Source of the DNA: Paenibacillus sp. FSL H7-0331
Lineage (GTDB): Bacteria > Bacillota > Bacilli > Paenibacillales > NBRC-103111
DNA length: 64,000 bases
Direction of reading: 5' to 3'
Assembly: GCF_001956045.1 (NCBI RefSeq)
Contig: NZ_MRTH01000008.1
Location: 1-64,000, forward strand
Shown: positions 7,563-15,778 of the stretch, one piece after another
Position numbering within the stretch: position 1 is the stretch's first letter
How the letters are laid out: every line of letters starts with the position of its first letter
The notes under the pieces: model-generated
Databases searched by the model: none
What the model was told of the DNA's origin: nothing
What the model saw: only the letters and a program-made list of their open reading frames with translations
Translations under genes and position numbers: made by a program

Positions 7563-8303
7563 CTACTGATTAAATTGAGGAAAGGTAGGCGTATCGGCGA
7601 GCAGCTTGCGTGTATAGGCATGCTTGGGTTCGCTAATTAATCGTATCGCCGTAGTATCCTCGACAATCGTGCCCTTCTCAATGACGAGCACACGTTCACA
7701 TAGCTCGGATACGACGGCTATATCATGGGAAATAAATAAGTAGCTGACCTGCTGGGAAAGATGCAGCTGTTGGAGCAATACAAGCATTTGCGCTTGAATC
7801 GACACATCCAAGGCCGACAATGGCTCATCTAATATAAGCAGCTTCGGCTTTAATGCTAGCGCACGGGCTATGCATACCCGCTGGCATTGTCCGGTGCTCA
7901 GCTCGTCTGGATAGCGGTTCAAATACCGTTCGTCTAAACCCACCTCGAGCAAAAGCTCCACAATCCGCGCCTCAGCGGCAGTGCCATAATTTCGCAGCGG
8001 TTCAGCGATGCTGCGTCGTACTGTCCAACGCGGGTTCAAGCTGGTTCGGGGATCTTGAAACACAATCTGAATGTCTTGTCTCCATGAGCTTCGAGCGCTC
8101 CATTTTAACAAGGACTGATCATTCCATAGTATATCGCCACCACTTGGTTTATCAAGACCCATTATGCATTTGGCGATGGTGCTTTTCCCCGATCCGGACA
8201 TGCCGATCAATCCGACAATCTCTCCCTGTGCTATCGCAAAATCAATAGCATGCAGCACTTGCTTGCTGCGATAGGCCTTTTGCAAATTTTTTACTTGCAG
8301 CAT
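7563..8303 (-). CDS. ABC importer ATPase (NikE/DppF type)
   Basis: A 246-residue cytoplasmic ATPase of the peptide/nickel importer family. Visible motifs are Walker A GMSGSGKST (about 36-44), the Q-loop in VFQDPRTSLNPRW, signature LSTGQCQR, Walker B LLILDEPLSALD and the H-loop FISHD. The signature has SxGQ in normal form. It is shorter than DppF proteins that carry the C-terminal oligopeptide-binding extension, as expected for NikE-like proteins. Its start overlaps the end of the upstream permease-ATPase fusion by 13 bases, indicating translational coupling. It would pair with the ATPase half of that fusion to form the heterodimeric motor. Confidence 0.9.
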   Translation of the reverse strand: MLQVKNLQKAYRSKQVLHAIDFAIAQGEIVGLIGMSGSGKSTIAKCIMGLDKPSGGDILWNDQSLLKWSARSSWRQDIQIVFQDPRTSLNPRWTVRRSIAEPLRNYGTAAEARIVELLLEVGLDERYLNRYPDELSTGQCQRVCIARALALKPKLLILDEPLSALDVSIQAQMLVLLQQLHLSQQVSYLFISHDIAVVSELCERVLVIEKGTIVEDTTAIRLISEPKHAYTRKLLADTPTFPQFNQ

Positions 8304-10114
8304 GAAGGATCTCCTTTCGCCATAACCGGGCTGTGCTGCGGGATAAACAGACGAGGAATAGATGCCAGCAGCAGCTTGGTGTAGGTTTCTTGGGGCTGCG
8401 TAAAAATCGATTTCACATCATTCATTTCAATCAGACGGCCTTGATGCATGACACCAATACGATCTGCGACCTGGGCAACGAGCCTAAGATCATGAGATAC
8501 AAAGATCATCGCAGCGCCACTGCTTTGCTGCAGCTTTTTGAGCAGTGCCATAATCTTGGCCTGTGTACTTACATCGAGCGCTGTTGTAGGTTCATCGGCA
8601 ATAATGATTTGTGGATCGTTGATCATAGCCATGGCTATGACGACCCGCTGCCGCATACCCCCACTAAGCTGATGTGGATACATTGCATAAACCTCGGGCG
8701 CAAGCTCGGTTTTGGACAGCATATCGATAACTTTATTCTTCATTTCGACTCGTCCTAATGGAGGGTTGTGTTGATGATAAATCAAACATTCCAGCAGTTG
8801 GTCACCGATCGTCAATGTTGGATTGAGGGTATCCATCGGGTCTTGTGTAATATAGGTCAGCCGCTTGCCGCGGATCATCCGCCAATCCTCCCATTGCCAG
8901 TCAGACGTACTTTCTCCCAGAATGGCGAGGCTGCCGTCCGATTGTTGCAGTGGGTGTCTCAGAAGTCCCATGATGGTCAGCACCAGTGTGCTTTTGCCAG
9001 AACCACTTTCTCCGACCAAGCCTAAACATTCTCCTGGATATAGCTCCAGGTTGATCGACTGTAAAATCGGCTGCGACTTTTGACGTTTACGAGTGCTGAG
9101 CACTTCCACACTGATGTTGCTGACGATAAGCAGCGGTTCTTTACCCGCAGTTGCTTGCTGATATCCAATGGCTGCGGCTGCAGCCGTTTCCATGTTTGCT
9201 GCTCTTTGGCTGCTTGAGATTTCGGTGAGCTTCCTGTTCATTCGGCTTCTTTTCTTGAATAGCAGCGGAACATGAAGTGTTCTTGGCTCCAATGCATCCT
9301 TAACCGTGTCACCCAAATAATTAGTCGCCAGCACCATAACGAAAATCATTGTGCCTGGAGCTAGAAATAACCAAGGCGCTTCCTCCAGGTAAGCTCGGCC
9401 TTCATTCAGCATAGCACCCCATTCCGGCTGTGGCGGACGAATCCCGAGGCCAAGAAATGATAAGGAAGCGATACTTAGAATGACATATCCAATATCCAGC
9501 GTTATGAGCACCAGAATCGGTCCGATAATGGCTCCCAGAATATGAGTGAGCATGATTTTCCATGCTGGTGTCCCTGAACAGCGTGCCGCCTGAATATAAC
9601 CATCCTGTTTCACCATCAGCACATAGCTGCGGAAAATTCGTGCATAAGAAGGCCAGGATACGGCGGCTACCGCGATCATCAAGCCAGTTAATCCCGGACC
9701 CATCAGCGCTGCAATAGCTATCGCCAGTACCAAGGTTGGGAACGAAAGCAGTACATCCATGAAGCGGGTCAATATTTGATCAACCCAGCCTCCCAAATAG
9801 CCTGCTGTTACACCGATTACTAAACTAAGTGAGATGATCAGGCCGACAGCCATGAAGGAAGCCGTTAAGGAAGCGGAGCCTCCATAGATCAACCGTGTGA
9901 ACACATCTCTGCCAAAATTATCGGTACCCAAAAGATGTTCACCCGATGGGGGCATAAACACCTGTGCATAATCGACCTTGACCGGATCATGGCTTGTGAA
10001 TAAGGGTGCGCCCAATGAGAGTATGATCACCATAACGATGAATAGAAGCAAGATTAAGGCAATCGGGTCCTTTACTATCGTTGACCGCAGCTGTCTGAGC
10101 ATTCGCTTATCCAT
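8291..10114 (-). CDS. Fused ABC permease-ATPase (NikC-NikD / DppC-DppD type)
   Basis: One 607-residue polypeptide joins two subunits that are usually separate. Residues 1-285 are a DppC/NikC permease: an N-terminal membrane helix at about 17-36, the GTDNFGRDVFTR block, then five more segments with the EAA-type cytoplasmic loop QAARCSGTPAWKIM. A linker follows at about 285-325 containing an alanine run. The ATPase domain starts near 326, with Walker A GESGSGKST, Q-loop ITQDPMDTLNPT, signature LSGGMRQR, Walker [13 protein letters not shown] and H-loop FVSHD. No stop or frame change separates the parts. It overlaps the upstream permease gene by 8 bases. Similar fusions are known in peptide/nickel ABC families. 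Confidence 0.9.
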   Translation of the reverse strand: MDKRMLRQLRSTIVKDPIALILLLFIVMVIILSLGAPLFTSHDPVKVDYAQVFMPPSGEHLLGTDNFGRDVFTRLIYGGSASLTASFMAVGLIISLSLVIGVTAGYLGGWVDQILTRFMDVLLSFPTLVLAIAIAALMGPGLTGLMIAVAAVSWPSYARIFRSYVLMVKQDGYIQAARCSGTPAWKIMLTHILGAIIGPILVLITLDIGYVILSIASLSFLGLGIRPPQPEWGAMLNEGRAYLEEAPWLFLAPGTMIFVMVLATNYLGDTVKDALEPRTLHVPLLFKKRSRMNRKLTEISSSQRAANMETAAAAAIGYQQATAGKEPLLIVSNISVEVLSTRKRQKSQPILQSINLELYPGECLGLVGESGSGKSTLVLTIMGLLRHPLQQSDGSLAILGESTSDWQWEDWRMIRGKRLTYITQDPMDTLNPTLTIGDQLLECLIYHQHNPPLGRVEMKNKVIDMLSKTELAPEVYAMYPHQLSGGMRQRVVIAMAMINDPQIIIADEPTTALDVSTQAKIMALLKKLQQSSGAAMIFVSHDLRLVAQVADRIGVMHQGRLIEMNDVKSIFTQPQETYTKLLLASIPRLFIPQHSPVMAKGDPSCCK

Positions 10115-11072
10115 GGGTTCCCTCCTCTATCCGCACACGGGGATCGATCCAGCGGTATATGATATCTATAAGCACATTGATCATGACATAGGTTACAGCC
10201 ATAAGTAAGGCGAATGCTTGAATAACGGGATAATCCCTTCCGTTGATGGCATCGACCACATAACGTCCGATACCTGGCCATGAAAAAACAGTTTCAATAA
10301 TAACAGCTCCTCCGAGCAGACCGCCAATGATCATGCCGAAAGACGTAATAACGGGAATCAACGCATTGCGCAGGGCATGCTTGTATACAATGACAGATCG
10401 AGGCAGTCCTTTGGCCTCTGCCAGCACCATATAGCGTTTGGAAAATACCTCCAATAAAGAGGTGCGCAGCAATCGGGAGGTCGTTGCGGCCAGCCCCGTT
10501 CCGAGCGTTAAAGCAGGGAGGACCAAATGCTGCCAAGAGCCTCTTCCGAGTGTGGGAAACCAACCGAGCAGATAGGAAAGGCAATAAACCAATACCAATC
10601 CGAGGAAAAAATTCGGAACGGATACACCCATTAACGCGATAAAACGGGTGATATGGTCGGTAGGACGCCGATGAAATACGGCCCCGGCTATCCCAGAAGG
10701 TAAAGCTATGACGAGCATGACTACCAATGCTGCGCCTGCCAGCTCCAAGGTTGCCGGAATTCGTACCCAAAGCTCTTCAGTAATGGGTGTACGGCTGCGA
10801 AAGGAGGTTCCCAGATTACCGGAAACGACCTCCTTTAGCCATGTCAAATATTGAATCGCAAAAGGCTGATCAAGCCCCAGCTGCTTGCGCAGGATAGCGG
10901 CATCGACATCCAGATCAGTCACGGTTGCCCCGGGATCAAACATCGTCAGCAAAATCATCTGCGCAGGGTCACCTGGTATAAAGCGTAATAACGAAAATAT
11001 GAGCAGAGTGACACCGAGAAGTACAGGAATGGTGACCGCTATACGAATGAGCAGATATTTGAAGATACTCAT
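10107..11072 (-). CDS. ABC importer permease (NikB/DppB type)
   Basis: A 321-residue integral membrane protein with six predicted helices. It starts with the typical N-terminal segment (IRIAVTIPVLLGVTLLIF), followed by FIPGDPA. It carries the conserved cytoplasmic block with AEAKGLPRSVIVYKHALRNA and the C-terminal ETVFSWPGIGRYVVDAI, both hallmarks of DppB/NikB permeases. It forms the channel with the permease half of the downstream fusion. The start overlaps the binding-protein stop by four bases, so the two are translationally coupled within the B12-controlled operon. Confidence 0.9.
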   Translation of the reverse strand: MSIFKYLLIRIAVTIPVLLGVTLLIFSLLRFIPGDPAQMILLTMFDPGATVTDLDVDAAILRKQLGLDQPFAIQYLTWLKEVVSGNLGTSFRSRTPITEELWVRIPATLELAGAALVVMLVIALPSGIAGAVFHRRPTDHITRFIALMGVSVPNFFLGLVLVYCLSYLLGWFPTLGRGSWQHLVLPALTLGTGLAATTSRLLRTSLLEVFSKRYMVLAEAKGLPRSVIVYKHALRNALIPVITSFGMIIGGLLGGAVIIETVFSWPGIGRYVVDAINGRDYPVIQAFALLMAVTYVMINVLIDIIYRWIDPRVRIEEGTHG

Positions 11073-12652
11073 TTGCTGATGTACATTTCCGGTACAATCT
11101 TCGTTCTCAGGTTCTCATCTATGCCTTTCACCTTGTTGTTGTAGGCCGAGCCCCAGCTTGCCGAGTTATACATATATACGATTGCGGTTTCATCCAGTAC
11201 GATCTTCTGAACTTGCTTCGCCAGCTCATTTTGCTTGTTGGCATCAAATTCAGCTGACAGCTGATCGATCAGCTTGTCCACCTCAGGATTGCTGTATCCA
11301 CCATAATTACTAACGATGCCACTCCGGTAGTACGATTTCAATTGGCCTCCGATATCTCCGGTTACACTGCCGCAGGAGCAGTACGTAGCCATCTCGAAGT
11401 TGCCGTCAAGCATCAATTGATTAGAAGCCGTAGTTTCAACAGGTGCAATTTCAATATTAACGCCGACAGCCTTTAATTGGCTCTGCAAAGCTACAGCAGT
11501 TGGCTGAAAGAACGAGTAAGTCAGCAGCTTGAACTGCAGCTTTTGACCGTCCTTGGTACGAACGCCGTCTGCTCCGGCTTTCCAGCCTGCTTCTTCAAGC
11601 AGCTGCGCTGCCTTGGCACGGTCGGATTCCGGACCTTTGTCCAGTGCATACGGAAGTCCCTTCGGGAAGTGTCCTGTCACCGGCTCAGCAAATCCACGGC
11701 TCACCCCGTCAATGAGCTCTTTGCGATCCAAGGCCAGGCTTATAGCCAAACGAACCTTGGGGTCTTGAAAAGCGGGAACCTTTTTAATGTTCAGCCATAA
11801 ATTGCGCGTTGAGCCCGGAGGGTACAGCACATTGAATTTTTTATCCTTTTCATAGGCAATCCGTTGTTCAACCTCCACATTCATATCGGCGTCAGTATCT
11901 CCGCTTTTCATAGCGAGCAGGCGACCTTGTCCATCGGAACCCAGCCTTGCCTCGACACGCTGAAGCTTCGGCTTTGTGCCCCAATATGTGGGTACGGCTT
12001 CGGCGATCAGCAGCTCGCCGGGAATAAATTGCGTGGGCTTCATAAATCCGGTTAAATCAGCTTCTTTATTAAATTTATCGCCAAGACGATCCGCTTCAGC
12101 CGCATTATGGATTGCAAATCCGGTAAGCTTGAAAATAAAAGCCGGATCGGGCTTAGGTGTTTTGAACTGAATGTGCAGCGCATCCTTGACGATGAATTCC
12201 ACGCCGCCGATCTGTGAGGAAGCCCGCTTGTTCAGCTTCTGATGGCGTTCAAGCGCTGCTTTGACTGCTGCCGCATCCATCACTGCTCCGCTCCAAAACT
12301 TCACATTAGGCTGCAGTTCCATTTCCCAAAGGGTAGGCTCTACGTTTTTCCATGACTTGGCCAGCCATGGACGTAAGGTCGCATCATCATTGAGCATGAC
12401 CAATGGCTCGGCAATCCCGTCTGACGTAATTCGCTGTGCATCCACATTAGTTGGATCCAACGAGCGGGGCATATTCAAGGTAACATATTTCAGCACCTGT
12501 TGATCGGCCATCGCGGAGCTTGTACCTGCTGCGGCATTGTTAGCACCTGTACCTGAACTAGCCGAGTTTGTAGCCGTGCTGCAAGCGGATAAAGCGATGA
12601 GTAAAGTCAAAATGAAGGTGAACCAACTACTTTTCTTTAAATAAATCAACAT
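11069..12652 (-). CDS. Extracellular solute-binding lipoprotein, SBP_bac_5 family (NikA/DppA type)
   Basis: A 527-residue lipoprotein with lipobox LSAC after a hydrophobic signal segment. The mature part has family-5 features: LDPTNVDAQRITSDG near the start, the LAKSWKNVEPTLWEMEL strand, LWLNIKKVPAFQDPKVRLAISLALDR, and the C-terminal region with LDETAIVYMYNSASWG. Family-5 proteins bind peptides, nickel, heme or metal-ligand complexes. Because the operon is headed by a cobalamin riboswitch, cobalt (free or chelated) or a corrinoid is the best guess, but the pocket cannot be read from sequence. GGAGGAG lies nine bases upstream of the ATG. It is the first gene of the operon. Confidence 0.9.
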   Translation of the reverse strand: MLIYLKKSSWFTFILTLLIALSACSTATNSASSGTGANNAAAGTSSAMADQQVLKYVTLNMPRSLDPTNVDAQRITSDGIAEPLVMLNDDATLRPWLAKSWKNVEPTLWEMELQPNVKFWSGAVMDAAAVKAALERHQKLNKRASSQIGGVEFIVKDALHIQFKTPKPDPAFIFKLTGFAIHNAAEADRLGDKFNKEADLTGFMKPTQFIPGELLIAEAVPTYWGTKPKLQRVEARLGSDGQGRLLAMKSGDTDADMNVEVEQRIAYEKDKKFNVLYPPGSTRNLWLNIKKVPAFQDPKVRLAISLALDRKELIDGVSRGFAEPVTGHFPKGLPYALDKGPESDRAKAAQLLEEAGWKAGADGVRTKDGQKLQFKLLTYSFFQPTAVALQSQLKAVGVNIEIAPVETTASNQLMLDGNFEMATYCSCGSVTGDIGGQLKSYYRSGIVSNYGGYSNPEVDKLIDQLSAEFDANKQNELAKQVQKIVLDETAIVYMYNSASWGSAYNNKVKGIDENLRTKIVPEMYISK

Positions 12653-12852
12653 GTTTGTCTCCTCCTGTGTTCCTTCTCATAATTGTATTTCCTGTGCCAC
12701 CTTGTTAAAGCCGGAACATCGTATACAACGCAAAAAAGACATCGTTACCCTATAACAAGAAAAAGGTAAAGATGCCCATAGTTTTATTGTATGAAACTTT
12801 TGGCCGTCCTTAACACCTCCCTATCCTTCGTAGGTAAAAGCAGTGTTGTCAG

Positions 12853-13022
12853 AACTGGCAGGTCTCCTGGCTTCGGGATCATGATCATCAACGGCCTTCC
12901 CAATCTTGACATTGCTAAGATCAGTGGCATAATCGTTGAGGACTTCTCCGTTACAGTGGCGGGACCGCGTCGGTATTGCACCGAACTTCCCTTTTAAGCT
13001 TCAGCTTGCTGAAGCACCTGTT
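12853..13022 (-). promoter_or_regulatory. Cobalamin (B12) riboswitch
   Basis: Read on the minus strand this region has the conserved cobalamin riboswitch core in order: GGTGC (13014-13018), AGGGAA, CGGTGCAATACCGACGCGG, the B12 box CCCGCCACTG (about 12954-12963) and AAGCCAGGAGACCTGCC (12857-12873). All landmark blocks are present with normal spacing. The leader continues about 200 bases to the binding-protein start at 12652. High adenosylcobalamin should lower expression of the importer operon. Confidence 0.95.
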
Positions 13023-13235
13023 CCCACAAATATTCAATTATCAACCTTGATCATAAACAATATTAATATCTTATGCAATACAAATATCGAGTAAGTGAAA
13101 TAAAAATTGCAGCTGTCATCGTCGCAACGGTATTGGAATTATCGGTTTGTACAACCATTAATAGTGCATACAAGTAGCTCCATTTAAATCGGATAGCGAA
13201 GTCTAAAAATTCGGACAAACGATGATAAACTTGTA

Positions 13236-13263
13236 TTGACAATTTGCCGGGTAAGAGTATAAA
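13236..13263 (+). promoter_or_regulatory. Sigma-A-type promoter for the aldo/keto reductase unit
   Basis: TTGACA (13236-13241) and TATAAA (13258-13263) are 16 bases apart. The operator at 13276-13286 begins about a dozen bases after the -10 box, where a bound repressor would cover the transcription start. Confidence 0.7.
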
Positions 13264-13275
13264 ATTTAAATAATA

Positions 13276-13286
13276 TGGTCAGACCA
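13276..13286. promoter_or_regulatory. TGGT-N3-ACCA operator, site 1
   Basis: TGGTCAGACCA, with flanking TA extending the palindrome to TATGGTCAGACCATA. This is a typical FadR/GntR-family site and the first of seven intergenic copies in the cluster. It sits between the promoter and the aldo/keto reductase gene. Confidence 0.8.
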
Positions 13287-13353
13287 TAATACTTTTGTTT
13301 AAAATCCAAACTATATCCAAGAGTGGAAGAAGATACAAGACAGGAGGAAAACG

Positions 13354-14304
13354 ATGATAGGCACGGCTGTACCGTATATCGAACGCAATGGATTGAAATT
13401 ATCACGATATATGCTGGGTACTGCACAATTGGGACTGGGCAGCTATGGAATTAACAATCGGCTCGGTGCTGTGGATGGGAGCGCCTTACTTGAATATTGT
13501 GAGCATACAGGTATTAATTGTTATGACACAGCTCATGAGTATGGAGATGCAGAGCTAAAGCTGGGTCGCTTTTTCATAGGCAAACAACCCCCGTTTATAG
13601 CATCAAAGCTGAAGGTTGATCTTCATCACACCTCCGAGCTGGAGCTGGAGCGTCAGATGGTGCAGACGACGGAACGAATTATAAGCCGTCTGAAGGTCGA
13701 TTCTTTATCTGCATTAATGATTCATGATCCTGTTATGCTGCAAGTATACGGAGACAAGGTGAACAGTATATTGCACAAGTTGCAGAAGGAGGGTTTCATT
13801 CAAAGAGCCGGCATATCGTTTGGAGCCGATCCTGTCGGGCAGTATGCCTACAGCGCTGGATTGGTGCAGGACGATATATTTGACATGGTGCAGCTTCCTC
13901 TTAACTTGTTTGACAGACGAATGGTTCAATGCGGCGCGCTCGAGGATTTTACCAGCAGGGGGAAATGGATAATCGTTCGAAGTGTGTTTTTGCAGGGGCT
14001 GTTTTTTCTGGAGAAGGACGCGCTGCCAGAGGCCATTCAAGCTGATGGGAGCATTCTGCTTGAGACTCTTCACAGGCTGGCACTCGAGGAAGGCATATCC
14101 GTCGCAGAGCTTGCTATGAACTATGTTCGCGATTTGGAGAATGTTCATTGTCTGGTTATCGGTGCGGAAACTCCTGAGCAAATCCAGCATAACCTGGAGC
14201 TTTTGAACCGTCCCGCTCTTTCTGAACGGACACGAGAGCGAGTTGAGCAAGCTTTTGCTGATATTCCTCGCCAATTTGTTGATCCAACGCAATGGAATAA
14301 GTAG
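13354..14304 (+). CDS. Aldo/keto reductase family oxidoreductase
   Basis: A 316-residue NAD(P)H-dependent TIM-barrel enzyme. Family residues are visible: the catalytic Asp and Tyr in YDTAHEYGDAE near 51-61, the lysine in ASKLKVD near 78, and the histidine in ALMIHDPV near 122. A cofactor-binding region lies near the C-terminus (LVIGAETPEQIQHNL). The subfamily resembles L-fucose/galactose dehydrogenase-type and other sugar-acting AKRs. It starts 13 bases after GGAGG and is first in the regulon, directly behind promoter and operator. It likely oxidises or reduces a sugar intermediate of the pathway. An 18-base gap joins it to the next oxidoreductase gene. Confidence 0.85.
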   Translation: MIGTAVPYIERNGLKLSRYMLGTAQLGLGSYGINNRLGAVDGSALLEYCEHTGINCYDTAHEYGDAELKLGRFFIGKQPPFIASKLKVDLHHTSELELERQMVQTTERIISRLKVDSLSALMIHDPVMLQVYGDKVNSILHKLQKEGFIQRAGISFGADPVGQYAYSAGLVQDDIFDMVQLPLNLFDRRMVQCGALEDFTSRGKWIIVRSVFLQGLFFLEKDALPEAIQADGSILLETLHRLALEEGISVAELAMNYVRDLENVHCLVIGAETPEQIQHNLELLNRPALSERTRERVEQAFADIPRQFVDPTQWNK

Positions 14305-14322
14305 AAGAAAGGAAGCGTTTAC

Positions 14323-15441
14323 ATGAAAAATGTTGGTTTTGGTATTGTAGGCTGCGGTTTCTTTGGCGCTGAATTTGCGCGTATTTTGCATAAGCTGGAA
14401 GGAGCGACGGTTGCAGCGGTCTACGGAGGCAGCGGGGGCAGCACAGCGGCTCTTGCCATGGAGGTTGGTTGCAGGGTCGAGCATCGTCTGGAGGATCTGG
14501 TTAGCCGTAAGGATGTGGATGCCATCATTGTATCGAGCCCCAATTATGCGCATAAGGAAGCGGTCCTCGAGGCAGCCCGCTGCGGTAAGCATGTGTTCTG
14601 TGAGAAGCCTGCGGCGCTAAGCCTGAGCGATTGCAAGGAAATGCTGGATGCTTGCAGAAAAGCAGGGGTACACATGATGGTTGGGCATATTTTGCATTTT
14701 TTTCCGGGAATTGAGCAGGTGAAGCGCTGGATTCAACAAGGCGAGATCGGGCAGCTTGTCGTTGCCCACAGCGAACGAACAGGCTGGGAGAAAAGAAAGG
14801 AGGAGGTCAGCTGGAAGAAAAAGCAGGACTTATCGGGCGGGCATCTGTTCCACCATATTCATGAGCTGGATCTGGTATTGTCCATTCTGGGACCTGCAGT
14901 TAAAGTATCCATGATGGCCGATAATGTGGCTCATCGAGGAGACGGTTATGGGGATGAGGATGACGTGCTGCTGATCAGCCTGCAGTTTGCCACAGGGACC
15001 TTTTGTACATTGCAGTATGGGTCAGGTTTCCAGTGGGGAGAGCATTATATGAAAATCAATGGCACACTTGGCGCCATCAAAATCGATTTTAGAAATTCAA
15101 CGGTAGAGCTGCGCAAGGATGGGCGGACGGAGGCGATCATCGGATTGCATGGTGCTGATCATGAGGACCAGGAGCGGATTCAAACGTATCAGCGCATGGA
15201 TGGTGGAGTGATCTATGGAGATCCACAGATGCGGCCACCCGCTTTCCTGCGTACACCGATGGAACGGGAAATGGATACGTTTCGCAAGGCCATTCTTCAC
15301 CTGCCAATTGATGAGGATAAAAAACTGTTACTGGATGGATCAGCAGCATATACATCCATAGCTGTTGCAGAGGCAGCACTGCTATCAAGCAGGGAACAAA
15401 CTATATTGAGCTTAAGTTTGTCTAACAACAATGTCATATAA
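14323..15441 (+). CDS. Gfo/Idh/MocA-family oxidoreductase
   Basis: A 372-residue NAD(P)-dependent sugar dehydrogenase-type protein. The N-terminal Rossmann fold starts GIVGCGFFGAEFARIL, and the family-defining EKPAALS block is near residue 98. The C-terminal alpha/beta domain contains GGHLFHHIHELDLV, which carries the catalytic histidine and metal- or substrate-contacting residues. Family members act on sugars, inositols, amino sugars or biliverdin. It is cotranscribed with the aldo/keto reductase. The next gene has its own promoter and operators. A second, less similar Gfo/Idh/MocA protein is encoded at 22.7 kb, so the pathway probably has two separate redox steps on sugar carbons. Confidence 0.87.
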   Translation: MKNVGFGIVGCGFFGAEFARILHKLEGATVAAVYGGSGGSTAALAMEVGCRVEHRLEDLVSRKDVDAIIVSSPNYAHKEAVLEAARCGKHVFCEKPAALSLSDCKEMLDACRKAGVHMMVGHILHFFPGIEQVKRWIQQGEIGQLVVAHSERTGWEKRKEEVSWKKKQDLSGGHLFHHIHELDLVLSILGPAVKVSMMADNVAHRGDGYGDEDDVLLISLQFATGTFCTLQYGSGFQWGEHYMKINGTLGAIKIDFRNSTVELRKDGRTEAIIGLHGADHEDQERIQTYQRMDGGVIYGDPQMRPPAFLRTPMEREMDTFRKAILHLPIDEDKKLLLDGSAAYTSIAVAEAALLSSREQTILSLSLSNNNVI

Positions 15442-15576
15442 CATAACAAAAAAACAATACCCACTTGAAACTGAGTTATTTATTGAATATTACGTTAGAT
15501 TATATAACATAAAATTACCAAAATATAAGAAAATGAATTGACAGAATAAACAGAAACAGGTAAGATCATTTTAAAC

Positions 15577-15594
15577 TATAATCTGGTCATACCA
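15577..15594 (+). promoter_or_regulatory. -10 box abutting TGGT-N3-ACCA operator, site 2
   Basis: TATAAT (15577-15582) is followed after one base by TGGTCATACCA (15584-15594). The 19 bases from 15584 are identical to the copy at 20566. It controls the binding-protein/permease unit. Confidence 0.75.
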
Positions 15595-15638
15595 TAATCT
15601 AGCTGTTACTTAAATTCGTGTCACCGTCATCGGAATAA

Positions 15639-15649
15639 TGGTATGACCA
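15639..15649. promoter_or_regulatory. TGGT-N3-ACCA operator, site 3
   Basis: TGGTATGACCA, centred 55 bases from site 2 (about five helical turns). Two sites on the same face could allow cooperative binding or looping upstream of the importer genes. The rest of the 15442-15778 gap is A+T-rich and shows nothing else. Confidence 0.72.
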
Positions 15650-15778
15650 TACTATTCATAAGAATGGTGGTGTTGGAAGCTTGCAAGCTGAGGTACAATA
15701 AATCATTATCGGGTCGTAGTCAGGGGTAGTTCGGAGGCTTGAACGGAATTATTCATCAATCGAACAGGGGGACGAAAT

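Noticed and set aside
12784..12997. Open frames on both strands over the leader of the B12-controlled operon
   Set aside because: They lie within the riboswitch, have no binding sites, and their sequence is explained by the conserved RNA.
14310..14323. cre-like sequence AGGAAGCGTTTACA before the first Gfo/Idh/MocA gene
   Set aside because: It matches 12 of 14 positions of a catabolite-repression site but also contains the ribosome binding region, and it lies between two genes of one unit. A single loose match is weak evidence.
13714..14592. 292-codon antisense frame over the aldo/keto reductase and first Gfo/Idh/MocA genes
   Set aside because: Both plus-strand genes have clear family motifs. 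The antisense translation shows no domain and is a frame shadow.
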